Notes: generated from the letters alone by a model not told the origin. Positions 34,598 to 44,449 are shown, counted from the first letter of the stretch. The stretch is 64,000 nucleotides of DNA from Streptomyces capitiformicae (GCF_002214185.1 NZ_CP022161.1:6765486-6829485); one strand, 5' to 3'. Numbers and translations are program-made.

Positions 34598-36174
34598 CCG
34601 TCACCGACCTCCCCGTGCTGGTGGTGGGAGGCGGACTCACGGGTCTGGCGGCCGGGGCGCTGCTGTCCCGGCACGGTCTGCCGGTCCGGGTCGTGGACCG
34701 TCGGCCGCAGCTCTCGCGGCATCCACGTGCCCGCGGACTCCACCCGGGGGCGATGGAGGTCATGCGCGTGCTCGGCCTGGAGGAGACCATCCGCTCCACT
34801 CCCTCCGCGGTGGCCCTGGCGCACAACGACACCGTCATCACCACCACCTCGCTCGCCGGCCGGGAGCTGGCGAGCCTGCGGGCCCCCTACTTCATGGGCG
34901 GCAGGAGAGAGCTGGGCGGGCTCTCTCCCACCGGGTGGTGCCAGTGCCACCAGGCCGAGGTGGAGCCCATCCTGCGCGGCCGTGCGCGGGAGCTGGGCGC
35001 GCGGGTGGACCACGGCATCGAGATGACCGACTTCCACCAGGACGGCGAGCGGGTCGTGGTCACCCTGAAGAGCGTCGATGACGGCGCCGAGGAGACGCTG
35101 AGCGTGGGCCATCTCATCGCCGCGGACGGCGCGCGCAGCGGGGTCCGGGAGCGGTTGGGCATCCCGTTCGACGGCACCGGACCATTCGGCCGCTTCGCCA
35201 ACATCCACTTCCGGGCGGACCTGACCGCGCCTCTCGGCGACCGCCGGTTCATCATGGCCTACGTCTTCAACGAGCGGGTCAGAGGCGGGCTGATGCCGCT
35301 GGACAACGCCGAGAACTGGCTGCTGCACCTCATCGTCGACCCGGACGACGGAGAGGAACTCCCCTCCGCCGAGCAGTGCCGCGCCTTCGTACGCGCGGCG
35401 GCCGGGATCCCGGACCTGGCCGTGGAGATCCTGGGCGTCGCCCCCTGGGAGGCGTCCGCCCGGATCGCGGGCCGGTTCCGCGAGGGGCGCGTCCTGCTCG
35501 CCGGTGACGCCGCCCATGTCATGCCGCCCACCGGCTCGTTCGGAGCGAACACCGGCATCCTGGAGATGCACAACCTCGCGTGGAAGCTGGCCGCGGTGCA
35601 CGCCGGGCAGGCCTCCGAGGCTCTCCTGGACACCTACGAGGCCGAGCGCCGGCCCGCCGCGGCGGCCACGGTCGAACAGGCCGTGCTGCGCAACCGGGAC
35701 CGCCGGCGGCTGGCCGACGCGCCGGAGTCCGCCCCGGACCAGCGGATCGTCCCCGACCCGGTGGTCTGGTTCGGCGCCTGCTACGGCCCCGGCGAGGGGT
35801 CCTGGGCCGCGCGGCCCGACGGCCGGCCCGGTACCCGGGCTCCGCACGTGCCGTGGCCGGCGCCGGATCCGGAGACCCGGTCTGCCCCCGGACCGCGCTC
35901 GGCGGGGGGCTCGGTGCTCGACCTGTTCGGCCTTCGGTTCGTGCTGCTCACCGGGACCGGGCCGGCCGCGACCGGATGGCATGCGGCTGCCGGGCGGCTT
36001 CCGGTGGACGTCCACCGGCTGCCCGACGCCGCCGCGTGCGCGGCCTACGGCATCGCGACCGACGGAGCGGTGCTGGTCCGACCCGACGGCTATGTGGCCT
36101 GGCGGTCCCGGACAGCCGTACCCGACCCGGTGACGGCCGTCGAGCAGGCCCTGGCCGCCGTACTGCGCCCCTGA
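34594..36174 (+). CDS. FAD-dependent aromatic monooxygenase (group A)
   Basis: A 526-aa flavoprotein monooxygenase of the PheA/TfdB type used as tailoring hydroxylase in aromatic polyketide pathways. The N-terminal dinucleotide fold ([19 protein letters not shown]), the GADGxxS-type [13 protein letters not shown], and the second FAD motif [18 protein letters not shown] are present, followed by the C-terminal thioredoxin-like domain of the family. It would hydroxylate, or oxidatively cleave, an aromatic ring using NAD(P)H and O2. The GTG at 34594 overlaps the metF-like stop. A 16-bp-stem terminator follows it. Confidence 0.92.
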   Translation: MTVTDLPVLVVGGGLTGLAAGALLSRHGLPVRVVDRRPQLSRHPRARGLHPGAMEVMRVLGLEETIRSTPSAVALAHNDTVITTTSLAGRELASLRAPYFMGGRRELGGLSPTGWCQCHQAEVEPILRGRARELGARVDHGIEMTDFHQDGERVVVTLKSVDDGAEETLSVGHLIAADGARSGVRERLGIPFDGTGPFGRFANIHFRADLTAPLGDRRFIMAYVFNERVRGGLMPLDNAENWLLHLIVDPDDGEELPSAEQCRAFVRAAAGIPDLAVEILGVAPWEASARIAGRFREGRVLLAGDAAHVMPPTGSFGANTGILEMHNLAWKLAAVHAGQASEALLDTYEAERRPAAAATVEQAVLRNRDRRRLADAPESAPDQRIVPDPVVWFGACYGPGEGSWAARPDGRPGTRAPHVPWPAPDPETRSAPGPRSAGGSVLDLFGLRFVLLTGTGPAATGWHAAAGRLPVDVHRLPDAAACAAYGIATDGAVLVRPDGYVAWRSRTAVPDPVTAVEQALAAVLRP

Positions 36175-36194
36175 ACAGCCGGACAGCGGACAGA

Positions 36195-36233
36195 CGGGCG
36201 CCCTCCTCCGCTCCCGCCGGAGGAGGGCGCCCG
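36195..36233. terminator. Bidirectional terminator hairpin
   Basis: A 16-bp perfect stem (36195-36210 and 36218-36233, core GGGCGCCCTCCTCCG) with a 7-base loop. It lies between the convergent monooxygenase (plus) and NAD-binding oxidoreductase (minus) genes and would stop transcription from both sides. Confidence 0.9.
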
Positions 36234-36246
36234 CCTTGTCGGCGGC

Positions 36247-37110
36247 CTATCCCGGGTGTTCGACGATGACGGCGGCGTCCTTGGCGCCGTCCCCGGCGGC
36301 GACCACCGCCGCGAATCGCTCCCGCACCGTGTCCAGGACCGGCAGGGCGAGTCCGCTCTCATGGGCCGCGGCCGTGGCGACCCGGATGTCCTTCTCCATC
36401 AGATCGGCGCGGAAGAAGGCCGGTTCGTAGGAGCTGTCGCGCATCAGGGCTGCCCGGAACCGCATCACCAAGGAGCTGAAGCCGCTCTCCGCTATGGAGG
36501 TGATGAGCTGTTCCCGGTCCAGGCCGGCGGCGACGCCGTAGGCGACGGCCTCGGCCATCGAGGCGACCTGGGCGCCGAGCAGAAGGTTCAGGATGAGCTT
36601 CATGCTCGTCGCCGTGCCCGGAGCGCCCAGGTGGAGCACCTGTGAGCCGATCGTCTCCAGCACCGGCCGTACCTCGGCCAGGTCCTCCTCGGCGCCCGAC
36701 ACATAGACGCGCAGCGCACCCTCACGGGCCTGCAGCGGATTTCCCACCACGCAGGCCTCGACACGGCGCAGCCCCTTGGCGGCCAGCCGGTCGGCCGCCT
36801 CCCGGGCGTAGCCGGGGGAGACGGTGGAGGTGTCGACGATCAGCGCACCCGGGGCCAGCGCCGGAACGACCCGGCCGAAGAGCACCTCGTCGACCGCCTG
36901 TTCGTCGCTGAGACTCAGCAGGACGACTTGGTGCCCTTCGGCGGCGTGCTCCGGAGAGTCGGCGAGGACGGCTCCGGCCTCGACCAGTGGATCGGCTTTC
37001 GCGGCGGTCCGGTTGAACACGGTGAGCCGGTATTCGCAGCTCAGCAGCCGATGCGCCATGCCGCTGCCCATGTTGCCGAGGCCGATGAACGCCAGCTGAC
37101 GGTGATTCAT
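36247..37110 (-). CDS. NAD(P)-dependent beta-hydroxyacid dehydrogenase-like oxidoreductase
   Basis: A 287-aa protein of the 3-hydroxyisobutyrate/6-phosphogluconate dehydrogenase superfamily. The Rossmann motif is IGLGNMGSGMAHRLL, the NADP-leaning loop is VFNRTAAKAD, and the SAM-like hinge holds GTATSMKLILNLLL with the catalytic Lys. In the beta-HAD family the substrate-binding loop is usually DAPVSGG; here it reads EACVVGNPLQA, so the true substrate may differ. Last gene of the long minus-strand PKS operon. A redox tailoring role is inferred. Confidence 0.82.
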   Translation of the reverse strand: MNHRQLAFIGLGNMGSGMAHRLLSCEYRLTVFNRTAAKADPLVEAGAVLADSPEHAAEGHQVVLLSLSDEQAVDEVLFGRVVPALAPGALIVDTSTVSPGYAREAADRLAAKGLRRVEACVVGNPLQAREGALRVYVSGAEEDLAEVRPVLETIGSQVLHLGAPGTATSMKLILNLLLGAQVASMAEAVAYGVAAGLDREQLITSIAESGFSSLVMRFRAALMRDSSYEPAFFRADLMEKDIRVATAAAHESGLALPVLDTVRERFAAVVAAGDGAKDAAVIVEHPG

Positions 37111-37135
37111 GACAAAACTCTTCTCCTTCGGTACG

Positions 37136-37447
37136 TCAGTACGCGGCGTCGACCTCGTAGACGGCGAACGGCGCGAATGCGCGGGTGTCGCGGAAGGGCC
37201 GTAGCGGGGCGGTGTCCTGACGGTGGTCGGCCCCCCGCTCCCAGCGCTGGAACGCGGCCATGGACTCCCAACGGCTCATCACCGCCAGAGCGGTGGGGTC
37301 GGCGGGGCTGCGCAGCAGCTCGTTGCCGAGCATGCCAGGCACCCCCGCCAGCCGCTCGCTCACCAGGTGGTAGGCGGTCCGGACCTCGGCGAGCTGCTCC
37401 TCGTCGTACGCGGCCTGGTAGACGATGACCCGGACCTCAGCGGGCAC
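37136..37447 (-). CDS. ABM-domain monooxygenase-like protein
   Basis: A 103-aa protein with the antibiotic-biosynthesis-monooxygenase (dimeric alpha/beta barrel) fold, as inferred from its short length, an N-terminal VRVIVYQAAYDEEQ strand, VPGMLGNELLRSPADPTALA and MSRWESMAAFQRW. Cofactor-free members such as ActVA-Orf6/TcmH-type enzymes oxidise anthrones to quinones. It overlaps the next ABM gene by 11 bases and sits in the minus-strand PKS operon. GTG at 37447 is the start. Confidence 0.85.
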   Translation of the reverse strand: MPAEVRVIVYQAAYDEEQLAEVRTAYHLVSERLAGVPGMLGNELLRSPADPTALAVMSRWESMAAFQRWERGADHRQDTAPLRPFRDTRAFAPFAVYEVDAAY

Positions 37448-37757
37448 GGCCGGCCGCCTCGCCGTCGATGTGCGTGACGAGCTCCATCGTGTGGAAGGAC
37501 CCGTTCTTCCGGAACGGGTGCAGCGTGGAGCGGTGCTCCAGGTGCGCGGGGCTGTTCTCGAACTCCCGGAACCGCGGCTCGTCCAGCCAGTCGCTGACGA
37601 TGTAGTACGTGCTTTCCTCGCCGGCGGCCCGGGACAGCGACTGCCCCACGTTGGCCGGGTGCCCGGTCACCGCGTCGGTCCCCTCGTGCCAGGCCCGCTC
37701 GAAGTCGGCCTCCTTGCCCGGCTCGATCTCCATGCGCAGCATCACCCGGAAGGTCAT
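37437..37757 (-). CDS. ABM-domain monooxygenase-like protein
   Basis: A 106-aa second ABM-fold protein (VMLRMEIEPGKEADFERAW, TYYIVSDWLDEPRFREFENS, then LHPFRKNGSF). It is related to polyketide quinone-forming or ring-hydroxylating small monooxygenases found in pairs in pentangular polyphenol clusters. The two adjacent ABMs may act as a heteromeric pair. The ATG at 37757 shares its first base with the upstream SDR stop codon, so translation is coupled. Confidence 0.86.
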   Translation of the reverse strand: MTFRVMLRMEIEPGKEADFERAWHEGTDAVTGHPANVGQSLSRAAGEESTYYIVSDWLDEPRFREFENSPAHLEHRSTLHPFRKNGSFHTMELVTHIDGEAAGRAR

Positions 37758-38509
37758 CAGGAGATCCCCCCGTCGACGCCGATGGTGTTGCCGGTGACAT
37801 AGCGGGACAGGTCACTGGCGAGCCACAACACGGCGCCCGCCACCTCGTCGGGGGTGCCGAGCCTGCCGAGGGCGGTCTTGGCGCCGTACCGCTGGGCCAT
37901 GAGAGTGCGCTGGTCCTCGGGCAGCGCGTGGAAGTTCTCGGTCTCGATGACACCCAGGGCGACCACGTTGAACCGGATGCCCTTCGGCCCGAACTCCTTG
38001 GCCAGCGAGCGGTTGAGCCCCACCAGCGCCGCCTTGGTCGCCGTGTAGTGGGAGCGCAGCGGGATACCCGCCTCGATGGCCCGCGAGCCTATGCTGACCA
38101 CCGAGGAGCCCTCGCCCAGCAGCGGCAGCGCGTGCTGGATCACCAGATGGGCGCCGGTGACATTGGTGGTGAAGATCCGCTGCCACTCCTCCAGCGACAG
38201 CTCGGTGTAGGGGATGTGGCTGATCGTGCCGGCGTTGTTGACGACCAGGTCGAGCCGGCCGTACCGGTCCTTGACCCGTTCCAGCAGCTCGGCGATCTCC
38301 GCCGGCTGGGAGAGGTCGGCGCGCAGTACGTGGTGGTCGCCGCCGGTCTCCTTGAGTTCGGCCTCCAACGAGGTGACGTACTCGCTCTCGTTCTGGTAGC
38401 AGGTGATGACGTCGACGCCCGCACGGGCGAGGGCGAGGACGACGCCCCGGCCGACCCCGCGGGTGCCGCCGGTGACCAGGGCTTTCTTGCCCCGAAGTGC
38501 GAGATCCAT
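37757..38509 (-). CDS. SDR ketoreductase, FabG-like
   Basis: A 250-aa short-chain dehydrogenase/reductase. Cofactor motif [10 protein letters not shown], structural NNAG, catalytic Ser in [10 protein letters not shown] and Tyr-x-x-x-Lys as YTATK are all present, and the end [11 protein letters not shown] is typical of FabG-type reductases. In a type II polyketide pathway such enzymes reduce a keto group of the poly-beta-ketone, or a later ring ketone. A second paralogous SDR lies at 44449-45216. The ATG at 38509 is the only reasonable start. Confidence 0.9.
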   Translation of the reverse strand: MDLALRGKKALVTGGTRGVGRGVVLALARAGVDVITCYQNESEYVTSLEAELKETGGDHHVLRADLSQPAEIAELLERVKDRYGRLDLVVNNAGTISHIPYTELSLEEWQRIFTTNVTGAHLVIQHALPLLGEGSSVVSIGSRAIEAGIPLRSHYTATKAALVGLNRSLAKEFGPKGIRFNVVALGVIETENFHALPEDQRTLMAQRYGAKTALGRLGTPDEVAGAVLWLASDLSRYVTGNTIGVDGGIS

Positions 38510-38557
38510 GATTCCTCCACGGTGAACATGACGGTGGGACGGAGGGAAGGCGGTGGG

Positions 38558-39019
38558 TCACAGCAGAACGGCGAGCGCGGCACAGTTCACCAGCAGCGCG
38601 GCGATGGTGAGCAGGCTGCGCCTGCGGTTCCAGGCACCCCAGTCGTGCCGGGGGTCCCGGTCCGCGAAGTCCGCGGGCAGGTTGTCCGGGTCGAGGGTGC
38701 GCATCCACCGGTTGACCGGGACGTTCTTGGCGACCGAGATGACGGCCGTGGCCGCGGCGAGCACGGCGGCCACGGCGAACGCGGCCCGTGCGACCGGCTC
38801 CGGAGCCAGGAACGCCAGGGCCACGTCGCAGACGACGGTGCCGATCAGACAGACCGGCATCGCCGGGTCGTACCGGGTCCCGAAGAACGCGTGGGCGTGC
38901 ACGTACCGGTCGGCGGGCAGCGAGGCCAGATAGGGGAAGCCGCCCAGCTGGGTGCCGAACAGCACCCCGGCCGCGAGCCCGTTGAGCAGCAGGACCAGGG
39001 GAGTGAGAAACGCGAACAC
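38558..39019 (-). CDS. DUF1772/anthrone oxygenase-like membrane protein
   Basis: A 153-aa protein with four hydrophobic segments and the DUF1772 pattern (N-terminal GLAAGVLFGTQLGG, VPVNRWMRTLDPDNLPADF, final NRRRSLLTIAALLVN). Fungal and bacterial members include anthrone oxygenases (HypC type), so it may oxidise an anthrone-like intermediate at the membrane. GTG at 39019. A second copy is at 43605-44063. Both are embedded in PKS operons, which supports a tailoring role; the exact reaction is not shown. Confidence 0.82.
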   Translation of the reverse strand: MFAFLTPLVLLLNGLAAGVLFGTQLGGFPYLASLPADRYVHAHAFFGTRYDPAMPVCLIGTVVCDVALAFLAPEPVARAAFAVAAVLAAATAVISVAKNVPVNRWMRTLDPDNLPADFADRDPRHDWGAWNRRRSLLTIAALLVNCAALAVLL

Positions 39020-39028
39020 GAGGCCCCC

Positions 39029-39535
<507 letters not shown>

Positions 39536-39561
39536 TCACGGTGCCGCCGCCGACCTCGCCG

Positions 39562-40791
39562 TCAGCGGCCCAGCACCAGGGCCGAGGTGAAGCCGCCGTG
39601 GCCGCGCGCCAGCACCAGGGCATGGCGCAGCGGCAGCTGTCGGGGACCGTCGGTGACCAGGTCGATCTCGAGGCCGGGCGCCGGCCGGCGGGTGCCGGTG
39701 GTCGGCGGGACGACTCCGTCGCGCAGGGCGAGCAGCGCCGTGGCCACGTCGAGTGGTGCGCCCCCGCCGTAGAGCCGCCCGGTGAGCGTCTTCGGCGCCG
39801 TGACCGGGACCGCCGAGGGCCCGAAGAGCGCCGCGAGGGCCTCGGCCTCCGCGCGGTCGTCGGCGGGCAGCCCGGCGGCGTCGGCGAAGACCACGTCGAT
39901 GTCCCCGGGGGCCAGCCGTGCTGCCCGCAGGGCCTGCTCGGCCACCCGGCGAAGTGCCCGGGGCCGCCCCGAACCGGGCGGCGGGTCGAACCCGGCGGCG
40001 TGGCCGAGCACCCTTCCGTAGCCCGGTCCGGCCCCTCGCGCCTCGGCGGACTCGGCGCTCTCCAGGACCAGGATCGCCCCGCCCTCGCCGGGGACGTACC
40101 CGCGGGCCTCGGCGTCGAAGGGCAGATAGGCCCGGCCCGGGTCCTGGGAGGTGGAGAGCCTGCCGGTCGAGAGCTGCGCGGTGAGGCCGTACGGGCACAG
40201 CGAGGCGTCCGTGCCGCCGGTGAGCACCAGCCGGGCGCCCTTGTCGGTCAGCCGCTTCGCCTGCGCGACGGCGTCGAGCCCGCCGGCCTGCTCACAGGCC
40301 AGCACCCCGCACGGACCGCGCATCTTGTGACGGATGGACAGTTGTCCGGTGGTAGCCGCGTAGAACCAGGCGATGGACTGGTAGGCGCCCACCCAGGAGG
40401 GATCGTGCTGGTAGAGCGCGGTCATCTCCCGCTGCCCGAACTCCGTGCCGCCCGAGGACGAGGAGGTCACCACGGCCATCTCGTACTCGGGAAGCGCGGA
40501 CGGGTCGACCTCGGCGTCCGTGAGCGCCTCCTCGGCGGCCGCGAACGCCAGATGCGTCCAGTGATCGGTCTGGGAGACCAGCCGGTTGGGCCGCACGGCG
40601 CTCCCGGCGTCGAACCCCGGTACCTCGCCCGCCAGTTGGACCGGGTACCCGGACGGGTCGAAGCGCTCGATCCGGCTGATCGCCGACTTGCCGGCGAGCA
40701 CCGCGGACCAGTGGGCCTCGACCCCGATACCGGTGGGGGCGGTGATGCCGATGCCGGTGATCACCGGCGCGGCGGTCTGTGCGGCCGTCAT
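39562..40791 (-). CDS. Type II PKS chain-length factor (KS-beta)
   Basis: A 409-aa ketosynthase-like subunit. The active-site Cys is replaced by Gln168 (LACEQAGG), the hallmark of the chain-length factor, which pairs with KS-alpha and sets polyketide length, and which makes the starter acetyl-ACP from malonyl-ACP in acetate-primed systems. Remaining thiolase-fold segments ([29 protein letters not shown]) are intact. The ATG at 40791 overlaps the KS-alpha stop by four bases, so the heterodimer subunits are made in equal amounts. Chain length cannot be reliably read by eye. Confidence 0.95.
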   Translation of the reverse strand: MTAAQTAAPVITGIGITAPTGIGVEAHWSAVLAGKSAISRIERFDPSGYPVQLAGEVPGFDAGSAVRPNRLVSQTDHWTHLAFAAAEEALTDAEVDPSALPEYEMAVVTSSSSGGTEFGQREMTALYQHDPSWVGAYQSIAWFYAATTGQLSIRHKMRGPCGVLACEQAGGLDAVAQAKRLTDKGARLVLTGGTDASLCPYGLTAQLSTGRLSTSQDPGRAYLPFDAEARGYVPGEGGAILVLESAESAEARGAGPGYGRVLGHAAGFDPPPGSGRPRALRRVAEQALRAARLAPGDIDVVFADAAGLPADDRAEAEALAALFGPSAVPVTAPKTLTGRLYGGGAPLDVATALLALRDGVVPPTTGTRRPAPGLEIDLVTDGPRQLPLRHALVLARGHGGFTSALVLGR

Positions 40792-42077
40792 GCCCCGCTC
40801 CTTCCGGCCGCCGCGGCCGCCGTGCCCGGGCGGGCCAGCAGCATCGCGGTCTGGAACCCGCCGAATCCGCTGCCGACGCTCAGCACCACGTCCATCGCGT
40901 GATCACGGGCGGTGAGCGGCACATAGTCCAGGTCGCACTGCGGGTCGGAGTTGTGCAGGTTCGCCGTCGGCGGCACGACCTGTCGCTGCAGGGCGAGCGC
41001 GCAGGCCGCCACCTCGATGGAGCCGATGGCCCCGAGCGAGTGGCCGACCATCGACTTGATGGAGCTCACCGGGATGTCGTAAGCGTGCTCTCCCAGGCTC
41101 CGCTTGAACGCCGCCGTCTCGTGCCGGTCGTTCTGCTTGGTGCCGGAACCGTGGGCGTTGATGTAGTCCACGGCCGTCGGGTCGAGCCGTGCCTGGTTCA
41201 GGGAGACCGAGATCGCCTCGGCCATCTCCCGGCCGTCGGGCTTCAGCCCCGTCATGTGGTACGCGTTGCTGCGCCCGGCGAAGCCGACGATCTCGCCGTA
41301 GATCCGGGCGCCGCGAGCCTCGGCGGCCTCCCGCTCCTCCAGGACCAGCACGGCCGACCCCTCGGCGAGGACGAAGCCGTCCCGGTCGCGGTCGAAGGGC
41401 CGGGATGCGTGCTCCGGATCGGCGTTGTTCGGAGTCGTCGCCTTGATCGCGTCGAAACACGCCGAGGTGATCGGCGAGAGCGGGGCGTCCGTGGCGCCGG
41501 CGAGCGCCACGTCCGCACTGCCCTCCTCGATCAGCTGCACGGCGTGGGCGATCGAGTCCAGACCTGAGGTGCAGCCCGTGGAGACCAGGGCGACCGGCCC
41601 CTCGGCGCCGACCTCCCAGGCCACCTCGGCGGCCAGGGTGCTGGGCACCATGTAGCCGTACAGGTGCGGTACGCCGTACTCGTGGTCCACGAGCCACTTC
41701 CGACCGCGGTCGCTGAGGACGACGTACTCCTCCTCAAGCCCCATGGTGCAGCCGACGGCGCTGCCGATGCTGACGGTGATCCGCTCGGGCGGGAGCGCGG
41801 CGAGGTCGAGTCCGCTGTCCTCCAGAGCCTCCCGGGCGGAGACCACGGCGAACTGCGCGGCACGGTCCATCCGCCGCACCTGCCGGGAGTCGAGCCCCGC
41901 GGCGGCCGGGTCGAAGTCGACCTCCGCGGCGACCTGCGAACGGAAGGGAGCCGGGTCGAAGAGGCTGATCCGCCGGGTGGCGGTGCGCCCTTCGGACAGC
42001 AGCTCCCAGAACGCCTCCCGGCCCACCCCGCCCGGCACGACCGCACCGATACCGGTGATGACGGCCCGTCGGCTCAC
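40788..42077 (-). CDS. Type II PKS ketosynthase (KS-alpha)
   Basis: A 429-aa beta-ketoacyl synthase. The catalytic triad is present: Cys169 in [11 protein letters not shown], His in [12 protein letters not shown], and His in [12 protein letters not shown]. It performs decarboxylative condensations of malonyl-ACP to a poly-beta-ketone with the CLF. The GTG at 42077 overlaps the cupin stop; it gives the standard [11 protein letters not shown]-terminus. The gene order TcmI-type cyclase, cupin, KS-alpha, CLF, aromatase resembles whiE/sch/cur spore-pigment clusters, but the number of tailoring genes is greater here. Confidence 0.96.
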   Translation of the reverse strand: MSRRAVITGIGAVVPGGVGREAFWELLSEGRTATRRISLFDPAPFRSQVAAEVDFDPAAAGLDSRQVRRMDRAAQFAVVSAREALEDSGLDLAALPPERITVSIGSAVGCTMGLEEEYVVLSDRGRKWLVDHEYGVPHLYGYMVPSTLAAEVAWEVGAEGPVALVSTGCTSGLDSIAHAVQLIEEGSADVALAGATDAPLSPITSACFDAIKATTPNNADPEHASRPFDRDRDGFVLAEGSAVLVLEEREAAEARGARIYGEIVGFAGRSNAYHMTGLKPDGREMAEAISVSLNQARLDPTAVDYINAHGSGTKQNDRHETAAFKRSLGEHAYDIPVSSIKSMVGHSLGAIGSIEVAACALALQRQVVPPTANLHNSDPQCDLDYVPLTARDHAMDVVLSVGSGFGGFQTAMLLARPGTAAAAAGRSGA

Positions 42078-42508
42078 GGTGCCCCACCCACATCCGGGTT
42101 GGACTGCTCGGGGTGCTGGGCGGTCTCGGTGTCCACGTGGCCGAGCTCGGGACGCGGCGCCAGCGGTGACAGATGGAAGGCGCACCTCGCGGTGGTGTCG
42201 CCGACGTTGACCAGCCGGTGCCTGACACCGATCGGGACGAGCAGCGAGTCCCCGGGGGCCAGTTCGATCGGTTCGCCGTCCAGCGTCATCCGCAGATCGC
42301 CGCTGATGACGTGGAGGAACTCCTCGGAGTACGGGTGGTAGTGCTCGGTGACGAAGTCGCCGGGCTCCAGTGTCACGACCCCGCCGAAGCCCGAGGTGCA
42401 GCCGACGGTCTTGGGGCTGAGGGTGACCCGGATGTCGCCGCCGCGCTTGGTGTTGGCCGCGACCTCGTCCGCGGAGACCTTCACGGTCCGGGTGATGGCG
42501 GTGGTCAC
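42074..42508 (-). CDS. Cupin-domain protein, WhiE-II-like
   Basis: A 144-aa single-cupin protein. Metal-binding motif 1 reads [17 protein letters not shown] (two His, one Glu, third His) and motif 2 [17 protein letters not shown] with a late His. Cupins of this type occur in spore-pigment (WhiE ORFII) and pentangular clusters where they help cyclisation of the nascent chain. The C-terminus is extended by about 25 hydrophilic residues. GTG at 42508 and stop both overlap neighbours by four bases. Confidence 0.88.
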   Translation of the reverse strand: MTTAITRTVKVSADEVAANTKRGGDIRVTLSPKTVGCTSGFGGVVTLEPGDFVTEHYHPYSEEFLHVISGDLRMTLDGEPIELAPGDSLLVPIGVRHRLVNVGDTTARCAFHLSPLAPRPELGHVDTETAQHPEQSNPDVGGAP

Positions 42509-42840
42509 TGGATCCGCCCTCCGTCCTTGGTCCAGATGTAGAAGGGCTCGGCCATCGCGTCCTTGGGCTCCTTCCAGTCGGGGTCGTAGGGCTCCACGCA
42601 GGCGGCGAGCCGGGTGTTGATGTCGTCGTAGAGCGGGTGGCTGCGGGCCCGGTAGAGGTTGCTCGTGATGTCCTCGTCGGCCTCGACCAGGTGGAAGTAG
42701 AGCCCGTGGAAACGGAACAGGGTGCGACGGGAGACGCCGATCATTCGCGGGAGGTCGGTGGCGTCGGACTCGGCGAAGATCTCGGCGATGTCGTCGGCCT
42801 TGTCAGGCTTCAGACGGGCGACGATCAGTGTGCGGTGCAC
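42505..42840 (-). CDS. TcmI-family polyketide cyclase
   Basis: A 111-aa ferredoxin-like-fold cyclase ([34 protein letters not shown], then [11 protein letters not shown] and [18 protein letters not shown]). TcmI relatives close later rings of aromatic polyketides. First gene of a ten-gene minus-strand operon that runs to the NAD-dependent oxidoreductase. GTG at 42840 is used; GAGGTACGC just upstream is a possible RBS. It diverges from a SchA/CurD-like gene across a 185-bp control region with helically phased CTC repeats. Confidence 0.9.
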   Translation of the reverse strand: MHRTLIVARLKPDKADDIAEIFAESDATDLPRMIGVSRRTLFRFHGLYFHLVEADEDITSNLYRARSHPLYDDINTRLAACVEPYDPDWKEPKDAMAEPFYIWTKDGGRIQ

Positions 42841-42945
42841 GGCGTACCTCCTGAAGAACCACGGTCAGCATCAGGTCGGACGGTGGCACCGCCGTCTGGA
42901 GAGCCGCTTGAACACAGGTCCAGTTCTCCGGCGGATGAAGGACGT

Positions 42946-42983
42946 CTCAAGTCGCCTCCGAGTCGCCTCGGTTCCGCTGAGGG
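42946..42983 (+). promoter_or_regulatory. Phased CTC-rich heptamer array, candidate SARP site
   Basis: Four heptamers begin with CT at 42946 (CTCAAGT), 42956 (CTCCGAG), 42967 (CTCGGTT) and 42977 (CTGAGGG), spaced 10-11 bp. CTCAAGT also occurs in the candidate site at 50882. SARP regulators bind direct heptamer repeats at about 11-bp spacing, and two SARP genes lie in this locus. It could serve the divergent TcmI-type operon or the SchA/CurD-like gene. Confidence 0.5.
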
Positions 42984-43025
42984 CACACACCCGGAGCGAA
43001 AACCGGAGCGAACAGGAGCCGTCCC

Positions 43026-43442
43026 ATGCCGTTTGCGGCGATCACCTACGACATCAAGCCCGGCTACGAGAAGGAACTCACCGAGATCTTCGGCGACTTC
43101 AAGCGGGTACGCGGCAGCAGCGTCCAGGACGAGGAGGGCCGGACGGCGGGCACCATCCTGGCCACCGCGGTCTTCCTGCGTGACGACACGCTGGTCCGCG
43201 TCATCGAGTACACCGGCGACCTCGACGCCGTCGCCCGCCACATGGCGACGCAGCCCGGCGTTCGTGAGGTGGAGAAGAAGCTCAAGCCGTATCTCAGCCG
43301 GCCGCGGGAGACCGACACGACGGAGGGCTTCGTGGCCACGTTCCGGCGCAGCCTGCTGAAGACCGTCGCGCAGATCTCCGTACGCGATGTACGCGACGTC
43401 CGCGACGTACGCGACCAGGGGGCCACGGCCGGCCGGGGCTAG
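43026..43442 (+). CDS. SchA/CurD-like domain protein
   Basis: A 138-aa protein of the SchA/CurD-like family (PFAAITYDIKPGYEKELTEIF, RTAGTILATAVFLRDDTLVRV, ARHMATQPGVREVEKKLKPY). The family is named from Streptomyces spore-pigment clusters; ferredoxin-like fold, precise reaction unknown to me. Its C-terminus carries a short tandem Val-Arg-Asp repeat (about 43380-43418) encoded by 9-bp units. The ATG at 43026 has AGGAG eight bases upstream. It is the only plus-strand gene in this block, facing a very strong terminator; a paralogue is at 44060-44449. Confidence 0.87.
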   Translation: MPFAAITYDIKPGYEKELTEIFGDFKRVRGSSVQDEEGRTAGTILATAVFLRDDTLVRVIEYTGDLDAVARHMATQPGVREVEKKLKPYLSRPRETDTTEGFVATFRRSLLKTVAQISVRDVRDVRDVRDQGATAGRG

Positions 43443-43544
43443 GGCCGGCCGAGGGCTGGGAGCCGGTCGGGCCACGGCCGGCCACGGAGCCTGTCGGGCT
43501 GCGGCGCCTGATGACGGCACGCCGCCCGCCCGGACCGGACGACG

Positions 43545-43595
43545 ACACCCCTGTCCGTCCCGCGCGACCGGATCGCGCGGGACGGACAGGGGTGT
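43545..43595. terminator. Very strong bidirectional terminator
   Basis: A 23-bp perfect stem (43545-43567 and 43573-43595; core CCCCTGTCCGTCCCGCGCGA) with a 5-base loop (CCGGA). It separates the convergent SchA/CurD-like (plus) and DUF1772 (minus) genes. Confidence 0.93.
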
Positions 43596-43604
43596 GCGGC
43601 GTTG

Positions 43605-44063
43605 TCAGACCGTCGTGACCGTGACCGCGGACGCCGTCACGAGCAGGGCCGCGACGGCGAGTGCGGTGCGCAGCAGGTGCCAGCGCCGCCACAGGGGCCG
43701 AGGATCCTCCCAGTCCGCGGGAAGCGAGCCGGGGTCCGTGACGGCCTTGACGCGCCGGTTGATGGGGACGTTGCACAGATGGGACACGCCCGAGACCCCC
43801 AGCAGCAGTACCACGGAGACAGCGAAGAGAACCCGCGCGGTGCCGTCGGTCAGGACGGCGAGCACGCCGTTGACGAGCACACTGCTGAGCACGATGACCG
43901 GCATCGTGGGATCCCAGTTCCGGCCCAGCAGTCGGTGCGCGTGCACATAGGTGCCCGTGTCCATCGCGAAGAGCGCGGGCACCACACTCAGCGCCACGGC
44001 GAACAGCACCCCGGCGGTGATTCCGCCGCCGAGCAGCGCGGCGATGCCCAGCAGTCCGGTCAT
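43605..44063 (-). CDS. DUF1772/anthrone oxygenase-like membrane protein
   Basis: A 152-aa four-helix protein, second DUF1772 copy of the locus (GITAGVLFAVALSVVPALF, LCNVPINRRVKAVTDPGSLP, late RTALAVAALLV). It shares layout with the copy at 38558-39019 but is clearly diverged. Last gene of the minus-strand ACP, SDR, SchA/CurD, DUF1772 group; its ATG at 44063 overlaps the upstream stop. A membrane oxygenase role is inferred from HypC-type relatives. Confidence 0.82.
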   Translation of the reverse strand: MTGLLGIAALLGGGITAGVLFAVALSVVPALFAMDTGTYVHAHRLLGRNWDPTMPVIVLSSVLVNGVLAVLTDGTARVLFAVSVVLLLGVSGVSHLCNVPINRRVKAVTDPGSLPADWEDPRPLWRRWHLLRTALAVAALLVTASAVTVTTV

Positions 44064-44449
44064 GACGCCGGGGCCACCGAGGGGTGGGTGTCGACGGTGA
44101 GCTGGGCGACCGAACGCATCGTGGCGTTGCGGAAGTACTCGGCGAACCCCTGGGCGGAACGGGTGTCCCGCTCCTCGGCGAGGAACGGGGCGAGCTTCTC
44201 CTCCAGGACGTGCACGCCCTTCTGCGCGGCCATGTGCCGGGCGACCGCCGAGAAGTCGCCCTCGTAGTGGATGACCCGGACGAGCACGTCGTCCTTGATG
44301 AACACGCCCGTACCGAGGAGCCGGCCGGCCGTCTCGCCCGTCTTCCCGGCGAAGTCCGGGGTGTCGACCCGCTGGAAGCCCGCGAAGATCTCGGCTATCC
44401 GGTCCTCGTTTCCGGGTTTGATCCGATAGGTGATGGCTGCGTAGGGCAT
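44060..44449 (-). CDS. SchA/CurD-like domain protein
   Basis: A 129-aa paralogue of the SchA/CurD-like gene at 43026 (PYAAITYRIKPGNEDRIAEIF, ETAGRLLGTGVFIKDDVLVRV, ARHMAAQKGVHVLEEKLAPF). It lacks the Val-Arg-Asp tail. The ATG at 44449 has GGAGGAA four bases upstream and overlaps the SDR stop by one base. Having two copies suggests a hetero-oligomer or a divided role in cyclisation/oxidation. Confidence 0.87.
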   Translation of the reverse strand: MPYAAITYRIKPGNEDRIAEIFAGFQRVDTPDFAGKTGETAGRLLGTGVFIKDDVLVRVIHYEGDFSAVARHMAAQKGVHVLEEKLAPFLAEERDTRSAQGFAEYFRNATMRSVAQLTVDTHPSVAPAS

